DNA of 64,000 bases, taken from the NCBI RefSeq assembly GCF_963576675.1, contig NC_088918.1:67357001-67421000 (forward strand). The letters run 5' to 3'. The position numbers were made by a program, and so were the translations under genes. Under the pieces are notes generated by a model. The model had not been told where the DNA came from. It was given only the letters and a program-made list of their open reading frames with translations, and did not search any database. Each line of letters opens with the position of its first letter. The first letter of the stretch is position 1. The DNA comes from Euphorbia lathyris. Lineage: Eukaryota; Streptophyta; Magnoliopsida; Malpighiales; Euphorbiaceae. Of this stretch, positions 23,816-35,659 are shown one piece after another.

Positions 23816-26194
23816 GTGTTTGATAAAAATTGGAAACATCTGTTTTTATCAGAAAAATCAACTAATATTTATTATATTTCAATAACTACAAACAAACAGT
23901 AAACATGTGAAACAAATGACAGTTTTAGGAATTTTACAATGGAAATTGACATTTAAGACTAATTTATGTATTTTGACTATCTTTCGCAACGAAATCTTTC
24001 TGTCATTTTCTTTTTACATGTCAAATAGTCATATTACTTTTGTAAATATTACTTTAAAATTAAAGGCTTAATATCTCCATCAGCTCCTGAACTTATCACA
24101 TTTTATCATTTAGCCTCTTTTATTTAGTAGCAACCTATCAGTCCCTTCAACTCAAGAAATGTAAAACTTCGTACCCTTTTTACGTGTCTATATGCCATTG
24201 ATTAGCCCCCTCAACACATCTTGTGCATTCTATTAACCTCATGAACTCATCAAATGTAACACTTTGTGTCCCCTTAGGTTTTTTACTTCTATTTCAAAGC
24301 AATGAAGGAAGGATTCACATCAGGTGCAGAATGTGTATTGGAATGGATGCATAAGGTGTCTTGAGAGGTGTATTTAATGTCATATATATATAGGCACAAA
24401 GAGGACCAAATATATGATACTTTTTAAGTTGAAAGAGCTGATAGTTTGGCCACTAAATAGAAAGAGGTAAGTGAAAAAATGGGACCAGTTTAGGGGGCGA
24501 CGGAGGTATTAAGCCAAAATTAAATAGTGTTCTTTTTTTTTCTTCTGTTAGTTTCTCACTTTCTATTTTTTACTAAGTTAATATATTTAGGTTATTGTTG
24601 GTGTTAAGTTTGTTTAAAATTCGTATGACCATGCTAGTTGAACATTATTTTCTTTCGTATTTTGATATCTAGACTTCATGTTTTTATCCGAAAAACGCCC
24701 AAAATCCTATAAAAATCATATGAGGCTTTAACTTTTTTTTTATGTAAAAATACCTAAAAATTATCAAATTAACGCTCGTAAATTACGAGAGATTACCATA
24801 AGCATTTTCTATCAGTGAATCTTAGATTCATCATTATTTAACATGATCGGACAAGATAGTACCTATAACCTGTTACAACTGGTTAACTATTAAAAATGTT
24901 GATCCGGCATAGTTTGACAAAGTCTTTGGCTTCAATGTTAAACTCACTTAAGTTATAAAGTATTTATAATGTCATAAGAATGATTAGATTGACGAAACAC
25001 AATTTGAAAATACACAGGGAGAATAAATGGATCAGTTATGCAAAGAAGTTAATGGATTTTGTTCAACAAATGAAATTAAAGTGTTTAATATGGAAGATAT
25101 TATTAGAGAATACATATCGGGTTAGAAGGTTCTTTTAAGGTCAACCAATGACTCATCTCCATCATTTTTCCATAGACATTTCTGTGGAGGTACTTTGTTT
25201 TTTTCTTTTCATATAAGTGATATAACTGATATCCAATAGTGCTCAACTTTTTTGTTTTAAAATGCTAAGTCGTTGATCGTCTTTCCATAGAATTGAATAA
25301 TTATTTTTATGAGTCAAATACAGAGTTACTTGTGTACACACATATTTTAATCATACAAATTCATTTGAGAATTTTGATCATTAATAATTACTTCATTTGA
25401 ATAAGTTATATTCAGAATATCTTATTGTAATCAAACTCAGCTTAACAATGAATTTAAACTCTTTATTTTTAAAATGAGATTGGATGTAATATTTTCTAGT
25501 TTAGAATATATTGAAGTTCTAAAGAATGTAGTTGAAATAAAATACCGCTCTTTTTTTTTTTCCTTATTTGTATAGATTATGAAAGCTTTTATTTTATACA
25601 ATAACTCTCCAACATTAATCTAAATGCTAACTAACTTTTATTGAAAATAGGTCAACCACTCTTAATATTCACTCAATCCACGTACCAAAAAAAATAATTT
25701 TTGAATACTGAAATATGAATAAAGTAGTAGTAGTTTATAATCTATAGTTTAAGGAATAAGATTGAATAATGAGTTAGTGTAATGATAATAGAAAGATGAA
25801 ATAAGCAATGTCGACAAGGCACCAAATCAGCAATCACGGCTGCATTTCTGGGGTCATTTCAACTAACTTCTCTTCTTCCCACAAAGATCACCCCTTTTTT
25901 TATTCATTAACTTTTGGGATAAGGATAAAATTATTTCAATATTTTATTTTTGTTTTTATTCTATCAATTACTTTACTTTTATTTTATTTTATTTTCATAG
26001 TACAAATTTAATTTAATTTTACTCTTCTATAAATTAATTTGATTATTCAATTTAAGGTCTTTAGGTGATTTCTTTTTCAATTATATATTTTTTTTTTCTA
26101 TAATTCGAACTCTAAATATAACTAACTTGACTAAAGAGCTTCCATTCAAATTTATTTTAATTACTTATTTAAAACAAACAAAAATTAAAATCAA
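23816..26194. other. AT-rich intergenic spacer left of the copia element
   Basis: Contains an old inverted-repeat relic near 24060-24500 (TATCTCCATCAGCTCCTGAAC on the left; AGGGGGCGACGGAGGTATTA on the right). No gene was recognised. Confidence 0.4.
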
Positions 26195-26199
26195 CTATT

Positions 26200-26235
26200 T
26201 GTTAGATATTGTTATATATGTTAATATTCTCTCTT
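26200..26235 (+). repeat. Truncated 5'-most LTR of the copia element
   Basis: TGTTAGATATTGTTATATATG through ATATTCTCTCTT matches the first 36 bases of the complete LTRs, then switches to pol-tail sequence at an AAG microhomology. It directly abuts the CTATT target duplication, so it is the original left end of the insertion. Confidence 0.85.
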
Positions 26236-26374
26236 AAGTGAGGTTCGAGTTCTTCATGCTCCTTCTCGACATCAATTTGCGGACATCTTCACCAAAGGCC
26301 TTCCTTCTGTATTGTTTGATGATTTTCGGGCTAGTCTCAACGTGCGTCCTCCTCCCGTTTCGACTACGGGGGTG
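26236..26374 (+). pseudogene. Fragment of copia pol 3' end (RNase H tail)
   Basis: Nearly identical to 30980-31114, encoding the HQLADIFTKGLPS-like end of RNase H and its polypurine-rich tail CGACTACGGGGGTG just before the next LTR. There are about four or five substitutions in 138 bases. It is what remains of the body of the left member of a tandem element pair. Confidence 0.85.
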
Positions 26375-26576
26375 TGTTAGATATTGTTATATATGTTAAT
26401 ATTCTCTCTTTATTGTATTTCCTATTATAATTACCTCTAGCATAATTATAGGAATTATACCATAATTGTATTGTATTTCCTATTATAATTACCTCTAGCA
26501 TAATTATAGGAATCATACTATTGTATAAATACCTCTTTCATGATTAATAGAAAATCAAGGGATTCACAATCTAACA
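26375..26576 (+). repeat. Complete internal LTR (acts as 5' LTR of gag-pol)
   Basis: 202 bases, TGTTAG...CTAACA. It carries an internal direct duplication of about 44 bases (GTATTTCCTATTATAATTAC... twice, offset about 58) and a TATA box TATAAATA at 26524-26531. The transcription start would fall just downstream. Confidence 0.9.
26524..26531 (+). promoter_or_regulatory. TATA box in copia LTR
   Basis: TATAAATA lies 45 bases before the LTR end, the expected place for the retrotransposon promoter. The same motif is in the 3' LTR at 31264-31271. Confidence 0.6.
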
Positions 26577-26590
26577 TGGTATCAAGAGCC
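26577..26590 (+). promoter_or_regulatory. Primer-binding site (initiator Met tRNA)
   Basis: TGGTATCAAGAGCC follows the LTR without a gap and matches the TGGTATCAGAGC consensus complementary to the 3' end of initiator Met tRNA, with one extra A. Confidence 0.85.
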
Positions 26591-26732
26591 ATTCTCTCTT
26601 TCTAAACCCTAAATTGTCGATCCTGCCTCCCCCCTTTTTCTTCTCTTTTCCAGCCGGGTCTCTCCCCTCGCTGCCGGCGATCCTCCCTCCCTCTACCGGC
26701 GCTGTTTTCTCTCCCCTCACATCTGTTCCACC

Positions 26733-27691
26733 ATGACTGATAAGGCCACCCCTCCCCCCCCCCCCTCACCCCGTCCTCACCATATCAAATATCTCCACCT
26801 TCATTAAAGAACCACTTGAATCTACTACTAGCCAATACATTACCTGGTCCGAACTCTTCAAAATTCATGCTACCGCCTTTCAAGTTCTCGACCATATTAT
26901 CCCATCCACCGATGACAAATCTGAAAATTCTTCTTCGGTTATGAAAACAAAGGATTCCGGCTTATGGGCTCGCATCGACGCAATTGTTAAACAATGGATT
27001 TATGGATCCATATCGCGAAGCTTGCTTAACAGTATTCTTGTTCCCGACGCCACCGCCGCTCAAGCTTGGACTCGTTTGGAGGAATTTTTTCATGACAACA
27101 AAAATTCTAGAGTGTTATATCTCGAACAAGAGTTTTCCAATGTGAAAATGGATACGTTCTCCGATGTGAGCTCGTATTGCCAACACTTAAAGTCTCTTTC
27201 TGATCAATTGAGCAACGTTGGATCCCCAGTTTCCAATGATCGGTTGGTGCTACAATTACTTTCGGGGCTCACCGATGCTTATGATAATGTCGGTACTCAG
27301 ATTCGACACCTTGAGCCTCTACCCCAATTCAACAAAGCACGTTCGATGCCTACTCTTGAGGAATCCGCTCGGAACAAGAAAACGGCCATTCAACCCAACG
27401 TCGCTGCCCTTAACGTTGTAAACAGCCCCCCCCCCCCTTGCGGGCAACTCCTCCCCGCCGACTTCTTACCACCCGGCATCTCAACGACACTCCCGCGGTT
27501 ACCGCGGCGGACGTCACGGTGGCCGGCACACCCGCGGTAGATTCCAGCGCGGTGGTGGGGGCAGACACACCTCTCGGCCATGGCAGCAGCATCCGTCCTC
27601 TTGGCAGCCGGCGCCCTCCTCTTGGGCTTATCCTCCATGGGCCTCTTCACCTACATGGGCCGCTCCTCCGTGCCCCTACCCTGTTTGGTAG
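26733..27691 (+). pseudogene. copia gag, frame-shifted at two C tracts
   Basis: ATG at 26733. The Gag core in the second frame includes TISNISTFIKEPLES, WARIDAIVKQWIYGSIS, AAQAWTRLEEFFHDNKNSR and LVLQLLSGLTDAYDNV, the retrotran_gag/UBN2 pattern. The C-terminal part lies in the third frame and is Gly/Arg-rich (GYRGGRHGGRHTRGRFQRGG). Frame changes coincide with runs of 12 C at 26754-26765 and 27426-27437, both shifting by +1. A TAG at 27689-27691 ends the Gly/Arg-rich frame, which is the same frame as pol. I saw no CCHC zinc knuckle. Confidence 0.85.
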
Positions 27692-27706
27692 CAGGCCCGT
27701 CCCCAA

Positions 27707-30700
27707 GTGCATTCTCCAGCCCCGCCCTCTCCCATGGCCGTATCTCCTCAAGCCGGGCTGCTGGGCTCGCGTCCTCAACAAGCCTATATGGGCTATGAAT
27801 ATTACCCGACCAACATTGAGCAGGCCATGCATACTTTGACTATTCAACCACCTTCGGAGGTGTGGCACATGGACACTGGCGCTACGTCGCACATGACGGT
27901 GGATGCAGGTACACTCACATCTTACTTTAATAAGAGCACTAATTCTAATATTATTATTGGTAGTGGTCATTCCATTCCGGTTGTTGGCTCAGGTAATGCA
28001 TGCTTAAATCCTAGCTCCAAACCTCTACATCTAACCAACGTTTTACATGCACCCAAACTAATTAAAAACCTTATCTCTGTCCGCAAATTTACTGTTGATA
28101 ATAATGTGTCTATTGAGTTTGATCCTTTTGGTTTCTCTGTGAAGGACTTGCACACGGGGGGGCATATCATGAGATGTAATAGTGTTGGCGATCTTTATCC
28201 TGTCTCGTCGACTACATCACCAACTTTATCTTATGCTTTTTCTGCCTTCTCTAGTAATATTTGGCACAATCGTTTGGGTCATCCAGGGCCCACAGTTTTA
28301 AATTCTCTTCGGAATAATAATTTAATTTCTTGTAATGGTTCATCAATTGATTCTATTTGTCATTCTTGTATTTCTGGAAAACAAGTCAAACTTCCATTTT
28401 ATTCCTCTACTAATGTCTCAAGTATGCCTTTTGATATTGTGCACAGTGATGTTTGGACATCTCCCACTTTAAGTTCTAGTGGTCATAAATATTATGTGCT
28501 ATTTCTGGATGACTGCACCAATTTCTTATGGACTTTTGCTCTTGCACAAAAATCTCAAGTCTATTCTGTCTTTCTGTCTTTTCGTAATTTTGTGCGTACT
28601 CAATTTGAAAAAGACATCAAAACATTCCAATGTGATAATGGTGGTGAATATAATAATTCTCAATTTCATGAGTTTTGCACTCTACATGGTATGCAATTTC
28701 GTTTTTCTTATCCTCACACCTCTCCACAAAATGGCAAAGCCGAACGCACAATTCGAACAATTAATGATGTCATGCGCACTCTTCTCACGCACTCATCTAT
28801 CCCTCTTAACTTTTGGCATCATGCTCTTTCTCATACTACATATCTTCTAAACATCATCCCTCATAAAATTCTTGGTTATCTATTCCCCACTCAAGTCCTC
28901 TATCAACGTCAACCCACCCATTCTCATCTTCGTATCTTTGGTTGTCTCTGTTTTCCGCTCATTCCCTCCACCTCTCGTACTAAATTACAAGCGCGTTCCT
29001 CTCCTTGCGTCTTCTTAGGTTTTCCATCAAATCATCGCGGATACAAGTGTTATGACATCTCCACAAAGAAGATCATTCTCTGCAGACACGTTATTTTTGA
29101 TGAAAATACCTTTCCTTTTACCCAACCTAATCCCTTCCACTCTTTGACTACACCTACCTCTCATCCCTCCCTTTCACCCTCCTCTTTTCTTAACCCGCCA
29201 GCCCACCCGACACCACCTACCCAGCCCAACGCCCCACTACCAACCCAACCCATATCACCTCCACCGCCCTACCCGCCTCTCGGCCCAGCTCCATCTCTCG
29301 GCCCAGCTCCATCTCCGAGCCCAAGCCCGCCACACCAATCTTCTGCCCCCCATTTACCTCCCTCTCCTCTCGGGTGCATCTCTCCTGGCCCATCAGCACC
29401 TCTTCCCCCCATTAAACATGAACCCGCTAACTCCCCCTCTCACACCACCAAACATTACCCCGAGCCCGCCAGCAGCTCCCCCTACCCACACCATGCGGAC
29501 ACGTGCCCAAGACGGCATTTTTAAGCCTATTCGAAAATTAAACCTTCATGTTTCCACCACCATCTCTCTTCTTCCTTCTAACCCTTCTATTGCATTGCGT
29601 GATCCCAATTGGCGGAATGCCATGACCGAGGAATTTGATGCTCTTATTAAAAATAAGACGTGGGTCCTTGTACCCCGTCCTCCTAATGCTAATATTTTGC
29701 GAAGTTGGTGGATTTTCAGGCATAAGATCAATGCTGATGGCTCTTTTGAGCGATATAAGGCCCGCTTGGTTGGCAATGGAGCAAATCAATTGGTGGGGGT
29801 TGATTGTGGGGAAACTTTCAGTCCAGTTGTGAAGCCAGCCACTATTCGAGCAGTTCTAAGCATTGCTCTTTCCAAAAATTGGAGTCTTCACCAACTCGAC
29901 GTCAAAAATGCCTTTCTACATGGTGACCTTCATGAGACTGTATACATGCATCAGCCTTTGGGGTTTTGAGATCCTGATAGACCTGATTATGTATGTTTGC
30001 TCCAAAAATCTCTATATGGTCTCAAACAGGCCCCTCGGGCTTGGTATCAACGGTTTGTAACCTTTCTCTCTACTTTGGGTTTTGCTCATAGTATATCTGA
30101 TCACTCACTTTTGTGTTTCGCCAAGGCACGGAGATTGCTTATTTGCTTCTTTATGTTGATGATATTGTTCTAACGGCCTCATCTGATAAATTGCGTTCCT
30201 CCATCATCACTAAATTGAGTAATGAATTTGCCATGAAATATTTAGGGCCGTTGAACTACTTCCTAGGGATCTCTGTCACTCGCTCACCTGGCTCTCTCTT
30301 CCTTTCTCAAAAGAAATATGCTTCAGAAATTATAGAGAAAGCTGGTCTCAGCTCTTCGAATTCTTGTGCCACTCCGGTTGACACCAAACAGAAGCTTAGC
30401 ATCTCCTCCGGATCCTCATACCATGACCCTTCGGAATACCGAAGCCTAGCAGGCGCCTTACAGTACTTGACTCTTACTCGTCCCGATATATCCTATGCGG
30501 TTCAGCAAGTGTGTTTATTCATGCATGATCCAAAAACACAGCATATGGCAGCCATAAAGCGCATTCTTCGGTATATCAAAGGTACATTGGATCTCGGTCT
30601 TACTCTCACTCCATCATCTCTTGGTTCATTGGTCTCTTACACTGACGCCGATTGTGGAGGTTGTCCGGATACCCGACGTTCCACCTCTGGTTATTGTGTT

Positions 30701-31120
30701 TTTCTTGGGGACAATCTCATCTCCTGGTCCGCCAAGAGGCAACCAACCCTCTCTCGCTCGAGTGCCGAAGCCGAGTATAGGGGCGTCGCAAATGTTGTCT
30801 CCGAAACTTGTTGGATTCGAAATCTCCTACTCGAACTTCACTGTCCCATTCGGAAGTCCACTTTGGTTTATTGTGATAATGTTAGTGCCGTTTATTTGTT
30901 CGAGAATCCTGTTCAGCACCAGCGGACCAAACATGTCGAGATGGATATACATTTTGTACGGGAAAAAGTCGCCAAAGGCGAGGTTCGAGCTCTTCATGTT
31001 CCTTCTCGACATCAACTTGCGGACATCTTCACCAAAGGCCTTCCTTCTGTATTGTTTGATGATTTTCGGGCTAGTCTCAACGTGCGTCCTCCTCCCGTTT
31101 CGACTACGGGTGTGTGTTAG
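27707..31120 (+). pseudogene. copia pol (protease, integrase, RT, RNase H), disrupted
   Basis: Protease WHMDTGATSH at about 27863; integrase zinc-binding WHNRLGHPG with CHSCISGK (28259-28382); catalytic core SDVW, QCDNGGEY and NGKAERTIR; a Pro/Ser-rich linker (29150-29500); RT with [24 protein letters not shown] and the catalytic LLLYVDDIVL (about 30146); RNase H with SYTDADCGG, SSAEAEYRG and HQLADIFTKG. Breaks: a +1 shift in the Pro-rich region before 29500, a TGA at 29967-29969 after QPLGF (CGA to TGA is likely, a CpG change), and a -1 shift near 30105-30112. The element cannot make an intact polyprotein. Confidence 0.92.
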
Positions 31121-31316
31121 GTATTGTTATATATGTTAATATTCTCTCTTTATTGTATTTTCTATTATAATTACCTCTAGCATAATTATAGGAATTATAC
31201 CATAATTGTATTGTATTTCCTATTATAATTACCTCTAGCATAATTATAGGAATCATACTATTGTATAAATACCCCTTTCATGATTAATAGAAAATCAAGG
31301 GATTCACAATCCAACA
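31115..31316 (+). repeat. 3' LTR of the copia element
   Basis: 202 bases, TGTTAG...CCAACA, four transitions away from 26375-26576 (98 percent identical). It is followed immediately by the CTATT target duplication. The polypurine-type sequence before it reads ACGGGTGTG. Confidence 0.92.
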
Positions 31317-31321
31317 CTATT

Positions 31322-31935
31322 TATATCTTTTAAATTTTATAATTTTTCCCTATCGAATATTCGGTTTGTCAAAGGACCGTTCTTCTAGTGCTAATCTATT
31401 TGGGATTAGTTAAATTGTAAACCCACCTTTTTACTAAAACATATTAAGCTTTCAAACATTTAAAAATCTTAATATTAATTTTTTCTTTTGAAACCATTAA
31501 TATTAATTTCTTAATTCTTATTTGTTTGTTCTTAAATTTCTACCTTTATCTAAAAGAATATTTTTGATGAATATAACAATTCAAGAGCTAAATACAACAA
31601 GCGAGTAAATTTATGGAGGGAGAGAGCGAGGTGGATTTTTCAAAATATTTAAATATGGAAAAAAAGAAAGAAAAAGATGTTAGTTGGATAATATAAAATA
31701 ATAGACAAGAAAACAATGCTAAACAGAAAACGACCAAGATAAACACTATTACCTTGTTGACCATCGCTACCTTTTATGACTTTCTTTTTTAATTATAAGA
31801 CATTTTAGCCCTAAATTTGATTTTATTTAATTACTCAGTCTATAATTAAATAATTACTGTTTTTTTATTAATTTAATTAATTAATTAATCTGTTAATTAA
31901 ATGGGAGATGACATATTTGTTTACTTTTTTTTTTC
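31322..31935. other. AT-rich spacer
   Basis: Interrupted host DNA continuing from the left side of the copia insertion. No coding region or structured repeat was recognised. Confidence 0.4.
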
Positions 31936-33538
31936 GGAAAAATTATAAAATTGGTCAAATGAGAGACTCATTTATATATTTAGACCAATTATCTAAGTCA
32001 TTACATATCTAGACTATTTATTTGTGATTTCTCCAAAATGTCCATTATATATATATATAACAACTTAGAATTTTATACTCTTCCTTCATTCTCTCTTCGT
32101 TTCTTTCTTATTTTGCGAATTTGACACTCCATTTTTAATTATCGACTCATATATACGTAAAATCTTTCTTCTTGCAAACTAGGCACTCCGTTTTTTATTA
32201 TTTTGTACGTTTTTCCGAGATAATACTTCACGCATATGATTTTACTTCCCAGTTTCGTAAACTGTAAAGCCTTCGAAGGTAAATACTACTTTGCAGAATG
32301 AGTTTTTTTTCCGCAGTTTTCACAAGCTGCGAAATAATTCATGTACTGAAGTAGTATTTACCTTCGCAATTTTTGTTCAAGGTTCGCAGTTTGGGAAAAT
32401 ATGAAGTGGCATATTTTGTTATTTGATGGAAATAGTAAACAACATGATTAGCAAAATGACATAAAAAAAACATAAGATTATCTAAATTTACAACAAGATT
32501 GCAACAATAATTCAAACCCTAAACCCTAAACCCCCAACAATGGAGGAAGTGTGCTTTTAGAACATTTGGGAGGAATGATTAGCAAAATATTCTGGAAGCA
32601 CACTTCCTCCTAAGTGTGCTTCCAGAACATTTGGGAGGAAGTGTGCTTCCAAAACATTTGCTAAGAAGTTCAGAAATAAAAGGAACTAGAACATTTGGTA
32701 TTCACTTTTTTTCATCACATCCCAATCACCCCTCACTTTGATTGATGCCTTTGTATTCAAACTAAACGAATACTTGAATTTGATGCCTTTGTATTAAACC
32801 TTCACAAAAATTAAGTCATTTTAGGGAAATAACGAAAGAAACGCTTCGCAAAAAGCAAAAATGTGAAGTTTGCGAAGAAAAATACAAGCGGAGAATGGAT
32901 GATTTTGCTTCGCAGAAAGCGAAACTGCGAAGAGAAATACAAGCTGCAAAGTGATGATATTACTTCGCAGGCTTCACAAAATGTGAAGCAAAATCATTTT
33001 GCGAAGTTATTTTCTGGAGAAAATACCACTTCAGAGGATGATTTTGCTTAGCATGCTTCGCAAAATGTGAAGCAAACTTGTTCTGCAAAGCCATTTTCTG
33101 GAAAAAAGAGGAAGATGAAACAGGAGAAATATATTAGATACTTATCTTCTTTTCGCCTTTTTCCATTGAAATCGACAATAAACATATGATAAACGCAGAA
33201 GAAAGTCGAATAATGGTGCCTTCGATTCGCACAAGAAGAAAGAAATAAAGAGACGAAGAAGAAGTATGAAGATGAAGAACCATTCAATTCACACAAGAAC
33301 AGAGAGACAAAGAGATGAATGAAAAAATGGATTCGGTATGCACAATATAAAGGAAGGGGGAAGATGAAACGATAGAAAATAAGGGAGAAGCTGAAACAAT
33401 AGAAAGGAAGAGGGAGGATGAAAAGTTTGGGATATTTTGAAAAAGTCACAAATAGATAGTCTAGATATGTAATGGCTTGGATAATTGGTCTGAATATGTA
33501 AATGGACCTCCCATTTGACTCAATTTTGTAATTTTTCC
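31936..33538. mobile_element. 1.6-kb TIR element with internal hairpin repeats
   Basis: Terminal inverted repeats of about 105 bases: GGAAAAATTATAAAATTGG, TTTAGACCAATTATC and ACATATCTAGACTATTTATT on the left are mirrored by ATAGTCTAGATATGTAAT, ATAATTGGTCTGAATATG and TTGTAATTTTTCC on the right. The interior has many TTCGCA/TGCGAA words, including hairpins such as GCTTCGCAAAATGTGAAGC (33055-33073) and mirrored AAGGTAAATACTACTTTGC / GAAGTAGTATTTACCTTCG (32277-32372). No transposase. The T-rich flanks hide any target duplication, so the superfamily is open; long TIRs suggest Mutator-like. Confidence 0.7.
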
Positions 33539-33545
33539 CTTTCCC

Positions 33546-34000
33546 CCTCATGTTTAACATTTTAGAACTTTAGATTTTGTTACACTTATGGCCATTAAAC
33601 ATAAATCAACGTCTCAAAATGACCGTTTACGGTCTCAAAATAAAAAATTCCAAAAACTAATGATATTCTAAGCAACTTTAATTTTTAAAAAATTTTGTTT
33701 TGATGTCATGTAGTGTTGTTTACTTAGGAGAGAAAAAGTGGACTTTAGAGAGAGAATGCTCAAAAGATCGTGATTTTGAAAAATAAAAATTGTGGTTTCA
33801 TGTATCGTTTTGAACAACTTTAATCTTAAATATTTTTATTTTGAGGTCGTTAAGGGTCATTTTGAGGAGTTAGTTAAACTTTAGTGGCTACAAGTGTAAT
33901 AAAATGTAAAGTTTAGTGGTTGTTATGTTACATTTTGAAGTTTAGTAGTCATACCGTGAAAATTGGTAAAGTTGAGTGTCCATGGGTATAATTTATCTGA
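33546..34000. mobile_element. Mutator-like MITE, family B, decayed copy
   Basis: Parallels 63155-63654: TTATGGCCATTAAACATAAA, CAAAATGACCGTTTACGG, TTCTAAGCAACTTTAATTTT, AGAGAGAGAATGCTC, GAGGTCGTTAAGGGTCATTT, and the end CCATGGGTATAATTTATC. The ends are eroded, and it lies directly against the preceding TIR element. Confidence 0.65.
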
Positions 34001-34744
34001 TTTGTAGGTGTTTGGTTAAGATACTATTTGCCTTTTATACTTGAAAAGTAAGTAGGGAATATGTTTTTCCAACAGCAACAACAAACATAAATAAATCAAA
34101 CAGGCCCACAACGAGAGTTAGCATATAGATTGTGGAAGTTGTGTAACAAAGTTCATTACGACAGTTAATGACCTAATCATTGATTGATTGTCATATGGTC
34201 CTCTACTCATATTTAGAACACATAACATAGACCTCCTATAAATATAAGGTACACAATACCCAAAATGTATTCAATTTATTTTATTTGCTTCCTCAAGTTT
34301 ACACACTATTAAATAGCATCTCTCATTGCTGATTTAAGCATCAGAGCAGAGTCGCTAGGTCTCGACGTGTCTTTGATCACTTTTCTATCTTATTAAAGAT
34401 ACCTTGAGGATTTATCTAAGTTCACATCACATATTTTGAAAACTTTCGTAAAACTTTCTTGCACACTCATACCCATATAGAAAAGCAAGAAATATATATA
34501 TTAAACTTAAAGAATAAAATAATTATAATGAATAATGAAACTGGATAAAAATAACAATACCAAAGAGATTGGGTTGCAGTTGGCCTAATTTACTAGTTTT
34601 GAGTGCCATATCTCCCTCTATGCCCTAATTGTTAGCCATTTCACATTTTGAGTAGTATGAAGTATGAAATTTTACTAAAAAAAATAGCAACATTGTTAAA
34701 ATTAAAGGAATTTTTGATAATATTGCTAAAGATAATATAGTATT
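34001..34744. other. Intergenic spacer
   Basis: Contains a partial 'tgtttggtt' MITE relic at about 34010-34110. The remainder is AT-rich and shows no gene. Confidence 0.35.
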
Positions 34745-35060
34745 AGGGGATGTTTGTTTATCTACGGTTCACCTCCTGTTTGCCTTTTCATTTTAAAAGG
34801 TAGAGTTTTAAGTGTTTGGTTAGACTTCTCCTGTTTGCCTTTTACAGTTGATAAGCAGCATTAAGTGTTTGGTTAGTGACCTCCTGTTTGCCTTTTAGAC
34901 CTGAAAAACAACATTTTACAAAAGCAGAGAATCTATGCTTTTTGGAAAAGCAGCTTTTTCCAACAGCAACCAGCAAACAGCAACAGCAACAGCAAACAGC
35001 AAACCGTAGCAGCAAACAACAAACAACAACAACAAACAGTAGGTAAAACAAACGGACACT
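34745..35060. repeat. MITE of the 'tgtttggtt' family with CAA-rich end
   Basis: GGGGATGTTTGTTTATCTAC at the left and GTAGGTAAAACAAACGGACA at the right form inverted ends. The interior repeats GTGTTTGGTTAG twice, and (AGCAAACAGCAACAGCAACA)-like low-complexity sequence lies near 34965-35040. There is no coding function; the long minus-strand frame across it is a composition artefact. Confidence 0.55.
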
Positions 35061-35659
35061 TAGTACGTAGAATATATTTTTGTTCATGTTTTCTCATTTG
35101 ATTCATTTTTTAAAAATAGCACATAATAACAGAAATTTTAAAATAACAATCCATATAAAATTCATTGTACACATTCTCAATCGATATATTTTTTTTTTAG
35201 TGAAAATGACCATTTGAAGTGATTTGGGTTATTAATAAAAATAACAAAATGAAGTACATACACGAAAAAAGTGATTAGTAAAAAATACATTACTAAAAAT
35301 ATTTATTTATTTGCAAGCGTGTATACTATTTTAAGGGAAAAAAGAATACAATTCTCAAAATATCAAGATGTAAAATCAAATATTTATTTTATTTTATTTG
35401 TTGACCTTATCCCTTAAAATCGTATGTAACATTATGGTCTAATATTAAAGGTCTGTTTGTTTCAGCTGTTAGCTAATAACTGTTGCGGTTGCTGTTAGCT
35501 GTTTGCAGTTGAGGTTAGCTGTTTGCAGTTGAGGTTGGCTGTTTGTTATTAACTGTTTAATTACTAGTGTTTGGTAAAAGTATATTGAGCTGTTGTTGTT
35601 CGAATTTAAAATATCTAAAATGGACATGTTTTAAATTAATCAACGATGAAATTATAAAA

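Larger units (their letters stand above)
26200..31316 (+). mobile_element. Ty1/copia retrotransposon with three LTR segments
   Basis: The insertion is bounded by a perfect 5-bp target duplication CTATT (26195-26199 and 31317-31321). Order: 36-base LTR fragment (26200-26235), a stretch matching the 3' end of pol (about 26236-26374), a complete LTR (26375-26576), primer-binding site, gag, pol, and the 3' LTR (31115-31316). The domain order protease-integrase-RT-RNase H defines copia. The two full LTRs differ at only four of 202 positions, all transitions, so the insertion is fairly recent, yet gag and pol carry several frameshifts and stops. Non-autonomous now. Confidence 0.92.

Noticed and set aside
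27390..27650. Minus-strand frames over gag
   Set aside because: Shadow frames caused by the C-rich, G-poor sense strand of the copia element.
33048..33560. Minus-strand frame of 170 codons, very Phe/Tyr/Leu-rich
   Set aside because: Reverse reading of a purine-rich repeat inside the TIR element; no domain and no start context.
34842..35087. Cys/Leu/Val-rich minus-strand frame
   Set aside because: Translation of CAA/CAG low-complexity sequence at the end of a MITE.
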